A stretch of DNA of 49,432 bases from contig JABXJW010000006.1 of the NCBI GenBank assembly GCA_013375395.1, positions 1 to 49,432 on the forward strand, read 5' to 3'. The DNA is from Desulfobacterales bacterium. Its GTDB lineage: Bacteria > Desulfobacterota > Desulfobacteria > Desulfobacterales > C00003060. This document shows positions 17,154 to 25,456 of the stretch, one piece after another (the first letter of the stretch is position 1; every line of letters starts with the position of its first letter). The position numbers were made by a program, and so were the translations under genes. The notes under the pieces are model-generated. The model searched no databases and had not been told where the DNA came from. It saw only the letters and a program-made list of their open reading frames with translations.

Positions 17154-18274
17154 CGACCGCTAATGCGGGTCCCGCAGAACTTGCATTTTCCGTCTTTCAC
17201 GTGGTTTGACACAAGTGTGTATCCCCTTCTTTTAACCACGGTGCGCTTGCAGCCGGGACATACGGTCTTATCACCCGAGCCCGGTACGTTTCCGATGTAA
17301 ACATAATGAAGCCCTTCTTTTAAGGCCGTCTCTTTGGCCTCTTCCAAGACCTCGACCGGCGTGGGTGGGAGTTGGACCAGCTTGTACTGGGGAAAGAACC
17401 GGGAAAAATGAAGTGGGTACACAGGCCCGAGGTTTTCCAGAATCCACCCGCACATCCTTTTGATCATTTCCATGTCGTCCGTGTACGTCGGAATGACCAG
17501 ATTGATGATTTCCATCCAAATCCCGCGCCGGTGCAGGGCCTTGAAGGCCTCAAGCACCGGCTCAAGACGGCCCCCGTTCAGATCCCGGTAGATCTTATCC
17601 GAAAAGCTCTTCAGATTTACACTGGCCGCATCGATCACATCACACAGCCGGTTCAAGGCGGCCCGGCTAATGTATGCATTGCTTACCCAGATATTCTTGA
17701 TCCCTACTTTTCCGGCCTTGGCCGATATGTCGACCATGTATTCGTAGAATGTCGTAGCCTCGGAGTAAGTGTATGCGATACTCTTGCACCCGTAGCCCGA
17801 AGCCATCGACACGATCTCGTCCGGGGACAGGTTGTAATTGCGGGTCTTGTCCGGGCCGGTTTGAGATATCTCCCAGTTTTGACAGTTCAGGCAACGGAAA
17901 TTGCACCCGGCTACTGCAAGAGAAAATGCCTTGGTTCCGGGATAGAAATGCTGGAGCGGCTTTTTTTCTACCGGATCTACATGAACCACGCACGGGTTGG
18001 CATATGAAATCGTGTAGAACTTTCCTTTGATGTTGACTCTGGTTCGGCATCTTCCGCGTCTGCCGGGCACAACAACGCATTCATGAGGACATGTGCCGCA
18101 CCGGACGGCGCTATCGGCAAGTCGCTTATAAAAGTAGGCTTCTCTGACATGGGGGTCTGATGGAGAAAACGCCTCCTTGGCCCAGGCATGATCCCACGGA
18201 AACAGCAACGCACCACAGGCGGCGCAAAATGTAGTTCTTATGAACTCTCTTCGGGATGGTTGCATGAGGACCAT
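17144..18274 (-). CDS. AmmeMemoRadiSam radical SAM enzyme with Tat signal
   Basis: 376 aa. The N terminus carries SRREFIRTTF followed by a short hydrophobic stretch, a good twin-arginine signal. Next come CGTCPHECVV...GRCRTRVN (zinc- or Fe-S-like Cys set), the radical SAM CxxxCxxC motif CNFRCLNC at about residue 125-132, and a C-terminal rubredoxin-like Cys pair set (CPGCKRT, CKFCGTR). It matches the radical SAM member of the AmmeMemoRadiSam system. Export of a SAM-dependent enzyme is puzzling because SAM is not expected outside the cytoplasm. Starts at 18274, 18265 or 18301 are possible; none has a strong ribosome site. It lies 82 bp downstream of the spermidine-synthase-like gene. Confidence 0.9.
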   Translation of the reverse strand: MVLMQPSRREFIRTTFCAACGALLFPWDHAWAKEAFSPSDPHVREAYFYKRLADSAVRCGTCPHECVVVPGRRGRCRTRVNIKGKFYTISYANPCVVHVDPVEKKPLQHFYPGTKAFSLAVAGCNFRCLNCQNWEISQTGPDKTRNYNLSPDEIVSMASGYGCKSIAYTYSEATTFYEYMVDISAKAGKVGIKNIWVSNAYISRAALNRLCDVIDAASVNLKSFSDKIYRDLNGGRLEPVLEAFKALHRRGIWMEIINLVIPTYTDDMEMIKRMCGWILENLGPVYPLHFSRFFPQYKLVQLPPTPVEVLEEAKETALKEGLHYVYIGNVPGSGDKTVCPGCKRTVVKRRGYTLVSNHVKDGKCKFCGTRISGRWG

Positions 18275-18356
18275 ACTTGTGGTTTTGCAAAACAAAAGCA
18301 CGAACTCAGGTTCCGAACTTTAGTTCGTTAGTGTTGTAGGATCGCCACGCCTAAAT

Positions 18357-20483
18357 TCATTTCAAAACAGATAGGCTATTTAGCCCCAGGCTCAGGCATT
18401 TTAAGAGAACCACTGAGATCAATACCCCAAGGATTCCGATTGTAGGAAGAAACAGGAGCCCTGTCAATATCGTGCCGCAGGCCGCACCTGCAAGGTCTGC
18501 CACATAAAGCCGTCCGGTAATCTCTGCTCCTGTGCCTTGGGCCACGCGAGAGACGGCTGAAAACTGACACCCGGCCGAAAAGGCTGCGAGAAAAATTAAA
18601 GATGGAATTACAACGTACTGCATGGAAAACAGACAGATCGGGCCCTTGCCGCTGCTTCCAGCCAAGGCGGCAACACCGGCCAGGGCTGCCAGTACGATCA
18701 GGGCTCCGTCGCAGGCAATCATCTGCCGGGCTGCGCTCTTTTTGAACTTTGAGGATGCAAACGCTCCCATGGCAGAGCCTATCATGAACAGGGTTATGAA
18801 TGCGCAAATCCGCAAGTATACATAACCATATATGACTTGAAATAAGAGTAGAAGGGACAACTCAAAGGCCATACCGGCATATCCGGAGGTCAGGATTGTA
18901 AAACGGAGCACGTCCCTGCGGCACGCCAGGGCCGCAAGCCCCAGGATCAACACAAAGATCAGGTAAAGTGCCGTCTTCGGGCTCCCCGATTTTTTGAGCC
19001 AAAGATCAAGAAGGTGCCCAAAGGCACGGGGAGAGAGGTCCCGGTTTGGAGGCACATCTTCCCTTGCAATGAGACGACTGAGAAGATCCATGCGAAACGG
19101 ATCTGCCATGGTTACCAGGTCATAGTCGACCAGACGCCTGGTGGCGATGTTGCGCCCGGCCAGGATGTCTGCGATATTGCTCGCCAAAGGGACGTCTGAG
19201 GCCAGATAATAATGTGTGATCCCCGGAAAAACGAGAACATGATCGAAACAGTTCTTCAGTGCGGCGTAAACAGATCGATTCACGGCAAGACCCTTTTCTT
19301 CAAGGTAGTTTTCAGAACCCACGAGGCTGAAGGAAAGGACTCCATCATCGGTGAGGATCGATTTTACCTCATCAAAGAAGTCTTGAGTGTAAAACCTGTT
19401 GAGTTGCGCATTTTCCGGGTCCGGGAGGTCTGCAATGACGGCATCGTATTTCATGGACGTCTTCTTCACAAAGAGGCGGCCATCGCCAACGTGGACCTGC
19501 ACAAACGTGTACGAAAGGCTTTTGCCGACTATCCCCTCCAGCTCAAGTATGGCAGGATCCAGCTCAACATAATCTATTCTCTTGGGTCCGTGTTTGACAA
19601 TCTCCTCTATGGTTCCAAAGACCCCCCCGGCAATCAAAAGGACATTGGCGCCTTGCTCAACCTGGCAGAGCGGAAGATGGGCAACAGCCTCCATATCAAG
19701 ATCGCCTGTTGAAAACAGGCAAATGGCGTCTTGCAGGACATTGATCTGCCTGCCGGTCTTAGAGATGGTAAGCTGTGCAAAGGGCGTGTTTTTGTGGGCG
19801 ATCACGGCTTGACCGGGGAAACGCAACGAGAGCGTGAACAGATGGAGAGGCCTGGCTGCCAGCATTCCAATCCCCAACAGGAGCAATAGGGGAATTCCTG
19901 CATAGGAGGTCATTATGGCAGCGGCAAAAAGGTTCAGCAGCCCGAGGGCCACCAGGCTGTCCCAGTGGGAGAGGGTGTAAACAAGGACGAGGCTGAATAG
20001 GAGCCCGCCTGCAATGTCTCCCAGGTTGTCGGCAATATATACCTTGCTTGGGACTCCCTTTCCCTCAAGGAGGGCCCCGGCTACGGGTATCATCCCGCCA
20101 CCGACAAGGCAGTAGGGGATAAGGATCGCAGCACTTAAGGCTATGGCCGAACCCAGCCCCAGCATTTCACCCCGTACCCAAAGGAGCGGAAGAGCCCTTG
20201 CGGCGGCAACCTGAAAAAACGGCATGACCGCAATCAGCACATGACCAACAAAAAGCGTTCTTTCCGTCCTTGCCTTTTCGGCCAGCGGCACACCCAAGGC
20301 GCTGCCAATGCCTGTAGACAGGAGCCATACACCAAGCACTATCCCTATGACCAACTCATTGCCGCTGAAGGTGGACATGAGTTCGCGGATCATGACGAGC
20401 TGAACAGCGATAGAGGAAGTTCCTAGGGCCAGGAGGCAGGCCCAGAATCTTTTCTTTCCAGCAAAGCCTTTGTATCCCATCAT
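18357..20483 (-). CDS. Membrane-embedded spermidine-synthase-like protein
   Basis: 708 aa. About seven membrane segments (residues about 15-215), a soluble aminopropyltransferase-like Rossmann domain (about 220-440: ANVLLIAGGVFGTIEEI, DYVELDPAILE, VHVGDGRLF, VIADLPDPENAQLNRFY) and about seven further membrane segments. This matches the fused membrane spermidine-synthase-like family. The substrate is not proven; members may transfer aminopropyl groups, releasing methylthioadenosine, or do something else. ATG with AGGA upstream. It is first in the operon with the two exported AmmeMemoRadiSam genes, which suggests a shared membrane-side role. Confidence 0.87.
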   Translation of the reverse strand: MMGYKGFAGKKRFWACLLALGTSSIAVQLVMIRELMSTFSGNELVIGIVLGVWLLSTGIGSALGVPLAEKARTERTLFVGHVLIAVMPFFQVAAARALPLLWVRGEMLGLGSAIALSAAILIPYCLVGGGMIPVAGALLEGKGVPSKVYIADNLGDIAGGLLFSLVLVYTLSHWDSLVALGLLNLFAAAIMTSYAGIPLLLLLGIGMLAARPLHLFTLSLRFPGQAVIAHKNTPFAQLTISKTGRQINVLQDAICLFSTGDLDMEAVAHLPLCQVEQGANVLLIAGGVFGTIEEIVKHGPKRIDYVELDPAILELEGIVGKSLSYTFVQVHVGDGRLFVKKTSMKYDAVIADLPDPENAQLNRFYTQDFFDEVKSILTDDGVLSFSLVGSENYLEEKGLAVNRSVYAALKNCFDHVLVFPGITHYYLASDVPLASNIADILAGRNIATRRLVDYDLVTMADPFRMDLLSRLIAREDVPPNRDLSPRAFGHLLDLWLKKSGSPKTALYLIFVLILGLAALACRRDVLRFTILTSGYAGMAFELSLLLLFQVIYGYVYLRICAFITLFMIGSAMGAFASSKFKKSAARQMIACDGALIVLAALAGVAALAGSSGKGPICLFSMQYVVIPSLIFLAAFSAGCQFSAVSRVAQGTGAEITGRLYVADLAGAACGTILTGLLFLPTIGILGVLISVVLLKCLSLGLNSLSVLK

Positions 20484-20651
20484 AGAGTTCCTGGATTAAG
20501 GAATTGCGAATTAGAGATCATGTGTATCATCCTTAGGTCGAATTTGCCAATTCAATCCGGTAATAACGCGTTTTAACACGGAGCCAAATTTACTCTTTAC
20601 AAGCCTGTAGCGTTATGATATCTATCTTTTTTTCTTTTGGAAGACAATTAT

Positions 20652-20854
20652 GATGGTTTCGTAAAAAGTCCGAACTAGACGGCAAAGTAAAAAGCTCCAA
20701 ATTCAAGGCGCGCAAATCCTGAGGAGTTAGGCGTAGTTATGGTACGCCGCAGTGATTTACCCTGTTAAATCGGCTCCGCCGTCTCGCATAGCGAGAATTT
20801 AACGGGGCAGGGGATGCAGCGCAACGCAGAAGTTGGACTTTTTACGAAGCCGTC
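20652..20854. mobile_element. MITE-like element, copy B
   Basis: 203 bp, same ends as copy A (left GATGGTTTCGTAAAAAGTCC). It is flanked by a 6-bp target duplication AATTAT (20646-20651, 20855-20860). It carries the internal cassette TTTACCCTGTTAAAT...ATTTAACGGGGCAGG with nested palindromes GGCTCCGCC and CTCGCATAGCGAG. The remaining gap 20484-20645 shows no gene. Confidence 0.92.
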
Positions 20855-20891
20855 AATTATAGTCAGTTATGGCTATGGCCGCTCGTTATGT

Positions 20892-20919
20892 TTGATACAA
20901 TACTTCTTCTCTTTAATAA
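20892..20919 (+). promoter_or_regulatory. Candidate sigma-70 promoter of dksA
   Basis: TTGATA, 16-bp spacer, TAATAA. The -10 ends 46 bp before the dksA start. It lies just beyond the right end of MITE copy B. Confidence 0.45.
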
Positions 20920-20965
20920 AACATCCGGGCTGTCAACTTTGTTTGTTGGGTAGGTAGGTTTTACA

Positions 20966-21328
20966 ATGAAAAAGAAGGATCTGGAATATTTCAAAAAACT
21001 TCTGGCCGAACGCTTCCAAAATCTGCTGGCTGAGGCAAGTAATACAGTATCCGGTATGACAGGTGAAAAAATCAGTTTCCCTGATCCGACAGATCGAGCA
21101 GCACTTGAAGCGGACCGCAACTTTACTCTTCGGATACGAGACAGGGAGCGGAAATTGATTGCAAAGATTCGGGAAGCCATCGAGCGAATCGACAACGGCA
21201 CGTACGGAATTTGCGAGTCCTGCGGTGAGGAGATTTCCATCAAGCGCCTGAAGGCCCGGCCGGTCACCACACAATGTATTGAGTGCAAGACGAAGGAAGA
21301 AGCCCTGGAAAATGCTCTCGGGATTTAG
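20966..21328 (+). CDS. dksA: DksA/TraR-family RNA polymerase-binding regulator
   Basis: 120 aa. N-terminal coiled coil with the DksA tip signature DPTDRAALEADR, where the acidic residues act in the RNA polymerase secondary channel. It ends in a zinc finger with four Cys in two pairs (ICESCGEEIS and CIECKTK). DksA works with ppGpp to reset transcription in stress. The length is short compared with E. coli DksA (151 aa) but normal for this lineage. It is 19 bp upstream of the PHP gene and probably co-transcribed. Confidence 0.92.
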   Translation: MKKKDLEYFKKLLAERFQNLLAEASNTVSGMTGEKISFPDPTDRAALEADRNFTLRIRDRERKLIAKIREAIERIDNGTYGICESCGEEISIKRLKARPVTTQCIECKTKEEALENALGI

Positions 21329-21347
21329 GGAATCTTGATTTTGGCAG

Positions 21348-22214
21348 GTGGAAGAAAGCTCCAAAAACTCCGGTTATATCGACCTACATATGCATTCGAC
21401 TGCCTCTGACGGTTCACTCTCACCTTCAGAGATCATCGAAACAGCCAAGAACATAGGCCTGCGAGCCATTTCCATCACGGATCACGATACCATTGATGGC
21501 TCGGCTGAAGCCCTGCGCTCCCCACAAGCGTTTCCTCTTGAAATACTGTCGGGCATTGAAATCAGCGCCGATTACTCTCCCGGCACCATGCATATTCTCG
21601 GCTATATGATGCGACCGGATGATCCGTCCTTGAAGCAGGCCCTCAAGGACATCCAACAGGGCCGTGCCGAGAGAAACTTGAAGATCATTGAAAGGCTTCA
21701 GCAGTTCGGGCTGAATATAGACTACAAGGAAGTCTCCGAGGTTTCCGGTGGTGGACAGATAGGAAGACCCCACATTGCTCAGGTGCTCGTTCGCAAAGGG
21801 GCGGCTCAAAATATTGATGAAGCCTTCGCAAGACTTCTAAAAAAAGGGGGGCCGGCTTATGTCCCGCGCTATCGACTCCCCCCCGCTGAAGCCATGCAGT
21901 TGATTTTGCGGGCAGGCGGGGTTCCTGTACTGGCCCATCCCTTTACTCTGCATACGGAAAATGAAGCAGAATTGGAAGGCGTCCTTGTGAACTTGAAACA
22001 GGCAGGGCTGAAAGGCGTAGAAGTCTATTATCCTGACCACGGACTGGAGAAAACTGCCAAGTACGAACGCCTCGCACGTCGTCACGGTCTACTGATGACA
22101 GGTGGAACCGATTTTCACGGAGCAGCAAAGCCCGGAGTTCACCTGGGGGTTGGAAGAGGGGACATGCGGATACCGTACAGGCTTATAGAGGAGATCAAAA
22201 AGAGCAGGGCTTAA
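21348..22214 (+). CDS. PHP-domain phosphoesterase (RNase AM/YciV-like)
   Basis: 288 aa. The PHP metal motifs are in order: DLHMHSTASDG, ITDHDTIDG, the Glu in LSGIEISADY, HILGYM, VLAHPFTLH and GGTDFHG. The family includes RNase AM (YciV/TrpH), which trims 5' ends of RNA and hydrolyses 3',5'-bisphosphonucleotides; 288 aa is the usual length. The start appears to be GTG 21348 with only a poor ribosome site, so translation may be coupled to dksA 19 bp upstream. DksA and an RNA-processing nuclease in one transcript suggests a stress/RNA turnover unit (inference). Confidence 0.88.
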   Translation: MEESSKNSGYIDLHMHSTASDGSLSPSEIIETAKNIGLRAISITDHDTIDGSAEALRSPQAFPLEILSGIEISADYSPGTMHILGYMMRPDDPSLKQALKDIQQGRAERNLKIIERLQQFGLNIDYKEVSEVSGGGQIGRPHIAQVLVRKGAAQNIDEAFARLLKKGGPAYVPRYRLPPAEAMQLILRAGGVPVLAHPFTLHTENEAELEGVLVNLKQAGLKGVEVYYPDHGLEKTAKYERLARRHGLLMTGGTDFHGAAKPGVHLGVGRGDMRIPYRLIEEIKKSRA

Positions 22215-22235
22215 CATGCTGTTCCGGCAGCCCAC

Positions 22236-22264
22236 TTGACAAGGCCGGTATAATCTGGTATTAA
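22236..22264 (+). promoter_or_regulatory. Sigma-70 promoter of the nickel operon
   Basis: TTGACA, exactly 17 bp, TATTAA. It is followed by a leader of about 140 nt before nikK. Within the leader lie a small hairpin AGGGGC-AGAA-GCCTCT (about 22277-22292) and then a terminator hairpin. Confidence 0.6.
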
Positions 22265-22342
22265 GTAGTCTCAATCAGGGGCAGAAGCCTCTGGCCGCTC
22301 CTTTGTAAAAGTTCACGCGTAGTATTTAATAGGGTAAAACCG

Positions 22343-22393
22343 AGCCACGAAGGTTGATGTCATCAGAAGATGGCAGTCCTCGTGGCTTTTTTT
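22343..22393 (+). terminator. Rho-independent terminator/attenuator in the nikK leader
   Basis: AGCCACGA (22343-22350) pairs with TCGTGGCT (22380-22387), followed by T8. The loop contains a second imperfect stem, GTCATC with GATGGC. It lies between the nickel-operon promoter and the nikK ribosome site (AGGAGGT, 22404-22410), so it looks like an attenuator rather than the end of dksA-PHP alone. Confidence 0.7.
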
Positions 22394-22414
22394 GTTTTGT
22401 GAGAGGAGGTCATG

Positions 22415-23179
22415 ATGAAAAAAAGTACGATTTTTGCTTTGTTGTTGGCACTGGCCCTTGCGGCTCCGGCTTCGGCTCATTTCGGGATGGTAATACCCTC
22501 CGACCAGATGGTGATGCAGGGGGAAAACACCAATATCAAGGTGGATCTCAGGTTCTGGCATCCTTTTGAGGGGATCGGCATGGAACTGGCCAAACCCGCC
22601 CGGTTCGGAGTGGTGATCAACGGCAAGAAAACAGACCTGTCAGGCTCTCTCATGCCTGCCAAGACGAAGGGTCGTCAGACGTGGAGTGCAAGCTACAAGA
22701 TAAGGCGGCCTGGTGTCTACGCATTCTATATGGAGCCCCGGCCCTATTGGGAGCCGGCAGAGGACTGCTACATTATCCATTACACCAAGACCGTGGTTAG
22801 CGCCTTTGGCGATGATGAGGGTTGGGATGAGGAGATCGGACTCAAGACCGAAATCGTGCCACTGTCCAAACCTTACGGACTCTATGCCGGCAACGTTTTC
22901 CAGGGAATTGTAAAGCTGAACGGAAAGCCCGTACCCTATGCCGCGGTCGAGGTAGAATATTTCAACAAAGGGTCCAAATTCAAAGCTCCAACCGATTACA
23001 TGGTTGCCCAAACCGTCAAGGCGGACGGCAACGGTGTCTTCACCTATGCTGCGCCCCGGGCCGGTTGGTGGGGTTTTGCCGCACTGAATACCTCGGATAC
23101 AAAGATAAAACATAAGGGTGAAGACAAGGAAGTTGAGCTGGGTGCAATTCTGTGGGTTAAATTTCATGATATGAAATAG
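22415..23179 (+). CDS. nikK: NikK-type DUF4198 periplasmic nickel-uptake component
   Basis: 254 aa with a clear signal peptide ([21 protein letters not shown] then HFGM). The mature protein is a DUF4198-type beta-sandwich; the His directly after the cleavage site may take part in metal binding. It is the first gene of a K-M-L-Q-O ECF transporter set, matching the NikKMLQO nickel transporter type described for delta-proteobacteria. ATG 22415 is preferred over 22412 because GGAGG lies five bases before it. A MITE has inserted directly after its stop codon and duplicated AAATAG, including the stop. Confidence 0.85.
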   Translation: MKKSTIFALLLALALAAPASAHFGMVIPSDQMVMQGENTNIKVDLRFWHPFEGIGMELAKPARFGVVINGKKTDLSGSLMPAKTKGRQTWSASYKIRRPGVYAFYMEPRPYWEPAEDCYIIHYTKTVVSAFGDDEGWDEEIGLKTEIVPLSKPYGLYAGNVFQGIVKLNGKPVPYAAVEVEYFNKGSKFKAPTDYMVAQTVKADGNGVFTYAAPRAGWWGFAALNTSDTKIKHKGEDKEVELGAILWVKFHDMK

Positions 23180-23407
23180 GATGGTCTCGTAAAAAGTCAT
23201 TAAATCGACGGCAAAGTAAAAAGTCCATATGCAAGGCGTGCGCCTCTTTTAAAGCCGCCAGGCGCAATCTTGAGGAATGAGGCGTACTTATGTGGTACGT
23301 CGCAATGATTTACCCTGTTAAATCGGCTCCGCCGTCTCGCATAGCGAGAATTTAACGGGGCAGGGGATGAAGCACAACGCCGCAGATGGACTTTTTACGA
23401 AGCCGTC
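23180..23407. mobile_element. MITE-like element, copy C (between nikK and nikM)
   Basis: 228 bp, same termini as the other copies, flanked by AAATAG (23174-23179 and 23408-23413). It carries both the TTTACCC...GGGGCAGG cassette and the extra module CCTCTTTTAAAGCCGCCAGGCG. It interrupts the nickel operon; its right end lies 17 bp before the nikM start. Confidence 0.93.
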
Positions 23408-23424
23408 AAATAGGGACGAAAACA

Positions 23425-24057
23425 ATGCACATTTCAGAAGGGGTGTTATCCCCAAGCGTTCTCGTAGCAGGCGCCGCGCTCACAACAGCAGGTGTTGCCG
23501 TCGGCCTGAAGCGCCTTGATCATGAAGAAATCCCCTCTGCCGGGATACTTTCGGCGGCCTTTTTTGTGGCCTCCCTGGTCCATGTGCCTGCCGGGCCTGC
23601 TTCAGTGCACCTGGTAATGAACGGCCTGTTGGGCCTGATACTCGGCTGGAAGGCGTTTCCCGCCATATTGGTCGGCCTGGGGCTCCAGGCGCTCCTTTTC
23701 CAGTTCGGTGGACTTACCACACTGGGCGTGAACACGCTGAACATGGCGCTTCCCGCCGTGATATGTTACTATCTGTTTGGATGGGGCGCCAAAGCTGGCA
23801 CCAGGCAGCATGTGTTGACCATAACGGCCTTTGCGTGCGGTTCTTGCGCTGTTTTGTTCAGCGGCGTGATGGTCGGTTTTTCCTTGTATTTGACCGGCGA
23901 GGCTTTCTTGCCTGCCGCCAAACTGGTTGTGGCGGCACATTTGCCTGTAATGTTCATTGAAGGGGGCTTAACGGCTGCTTGCGCCTTCTTTCTCAGAAGG
24001 GTAAGGCCGGAACTATTGGAGGGACAATATGTACCCAAATCCGCATCACAGTTCTAG
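23425..24057 (+). CDS. nikM: CbiM/NikM nickel (cobalt) ECF substrate-binding membrane protein
   Basis: 210 aa, about seven membrane segments. ATG 23425 gives the N terminus Met-His-Ile-Ser-Glu-Gly; the Met1/His2 amino end is the metal-binding site in CbiM/NikM proteins, so this start is nearly certain and the upstream 23386 start is wrong. Other family marks: HVPAGPASVHLVMNGLLG and NTLNMALPA. It binds Ni2+ or Co2+ and passes it through the Q/O energising module. Its 3' end overlaps nikL by 29 bp. Confidence 0.92.
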   Translation: MHISEGVLSPSVLVAGAALTTAGVAVGLKRLDHEEIPSAGILSAAFFVASLVHVPAGPASVHLVMNGLLGLILGWKAFPAILVGLGLQALLFQFGGLTTLGVNTLNMALPAVICYYLFGWGAKAGTRQHVLTITAFACGSCAVLFSGVMVGFSLYLTGEAFLPAAKLVVAAHLPVMFIEGGLTAACAFFLRRVRPELLEGQYVPKSASQF

Positions 24058-24688
24058 CGCAGCCCGGAACGGGCGCCGGATTTTTTGTTTTTTCTCTGTG
24101 CTCTTGTGGCTGGCATTTTCCAATATTCCTGCACTGGCCCACAAAGTCACGATCTTTGCATGGGTAGAGGGAGATACTGTTTACACGCAGAGCAAATTCA
24201 GCGGAGGCAGGAAGGCCAGGAATTCCACGGTGGTCGTCTACGATAAGGAAGGAAAACTGCTCCTGGAGGGGAAAACAGACAAGAACGGGCTGTTTTCCTT
24301 CAAGATCCCCAAGAAGACTGAACTTAAAGTTGCACTGAAGGCCTCCATGGGCCATCTGGCAGAATGGACGATACCGGCTGAAGAGATTATGGGCGCAGCC
24401 GACAACTCCGAAGCCGGCGTTGTGCCTTCCACCCAACAGGCCGCTCCTTCGACAGAGACCAAAACGAGCAGTGAGCTGCCTGCCACGACAGCTGTAAGCT
24501 TGAGCCTTCAGGATGTCCAGGACCTGATCGACAGATCCCTGGACAGAAAACTTTCCCCCATCGTAAACATGCTGGCCGATTCCCTTGATCGCGGGCCCGG
24601 GATGAGCGAGGTGATGGGCGGCATAGGCTATATCTTCGGGCTTGTCGGTGTGGCCTTATATTTTGCAACACGTGGGAAGAGGAAGTAG
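24029..24688 (+). CDS. nikL: NikL-type ECF nickel transport component
   Basis: 219 aa. A signal/anchor segment (FFSVLLWLAFSNIPALA) precedes HKVTIFAWVEGD, again with a His right after the predicted cleavage site. A carboxypeptidase-like beta domain (GKTDKNGLFSFKIP), a low-complexity Ser/Thr linker and a C-terminal membrane segment (GYIFGLVGVALYFAT) follow. This fits NikL/CbiL, the accessory small component of NikKMLQO. GGAGGG lies six bases before the ATG. It overlaps nikM by 29 bp and is followed by nikQ after 9 bp. Confidence 0.85.
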   Translation: MYPNPHHSSSAARNGRRIFCFFSVLLWLAFSNIPALAHKVTIFAWVEGDTVYTQSKFSGGRKARNSTVVVYDKEGKLLLEGKTDKNGLFSFKIPKKTELKVALKASMGHLAEWTIPAEEIMGAADNSEAGVVPSTQQAAPSTETKTSSELPATTAVSLSLQDVQDLIDRSLDRKLSPIVNMLADSLDRGPGMSEVMGGIGYIFGLVGVALYFATRGKRK

Positions 24689-24697
24689 CGGAATCAG

Positions 24698-25456
24698 ATG
24701 ATCGGAAACGAAGTCGCCACTGGCGATTCCCTGATTCACAGCCTTGACCCCCGCGTCAAGATCGTTGCGGTGTGTCTTTTCTCCATTGTTGTGGCCGTAT
24801 CGCACCGATTCGTCGTCTTGATGTCGGCCATGGGTTTGGGCCTCAGTATTATTTTGCTGGCCGGGGTTCCCATGAGGCAACTTGTGCGTCGTCTTATCCC
24901 TGTCAATACGTTCATCCTGCTTCTGTGGATCTTTCTCCCCTTTAGTTTTGAAGGTGAGCCCCTCTTTTCACTGGGCCCCCTGGTCGGCGTGCGTGAAGGG
25001 GTGTTATATGCCGCCCGGATCAGCATTAAATCCAACGCGATCGTGGTGGTATTGATTGCCCTGGTTGCCTCGACCTCCATATTGACACTGGGCCATGCTA
25101 TGCATGAGCTGAAGGCCCCGAAGAAGATCGTCCACCTCTTTTTCTTTACCTGCCGGTACGTTGATGTCATACACCGCGAGTATGTCCGGCTGGCGAATGC
25201 CGTAAAGGTTCGAGGGTTTCGCCCCGGAACTAATATGCATACATATAAGACACTTGCCTACCTGGTGGGGATGCTTCTGGTCAGAAGTTCCGACCGGGCG
25301 CAAAGGGTTAACAATGCCATGCTGTGTCGGGGTTTCAGGGGTAATCTTTACAGCCTCAGTACGTTCTCCTTGAAGGCTGCCGATGTTGCCTCCCTCATCT
25401 TGATGCTGGCTTTGATGCTGGCATTAGGGGTATTGGAATGGACAAAGATGGCCTGA
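24698..25456 (+). CDS. nikQ: CbiQ/NikQ ECF T component
   Basis: 252 aa, five or so membrane segments. Family signatures: SLIHSLDPRVKIVAV at the N terminus, and the two cytoplasmic coupling helices with Ala-Arg-Gly-type motifs (NAVKVRGFRPG and NAMLCRGFRGN). It links the ATPase NikO to the metal-binding NikM. It ends with a 19-bp overlap into nikO. Confidence 0.92.
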   Translation: MIGNEVATGDSLIHSLDPRVKIVAVCLFSIVVAVSHRFVVLMSAMGLGLSIILLAGVPMRQLVRRLIPVNTFILLLWIFLPFSFEGEPLFSLGPLVGVREGVLYAARISIKSNAIVVVLIALVASTSILTLGHAMHELKAPKKIVHLFFFTCRYVDVIHREYVRLANAVKVRGFRPGTNMHTYKTLAYLVGMLLVRSSDRAQRVNNAMLCRGFRGNLYSLSTFSLKAADVASLILMLALMLALGVLEWTKMA

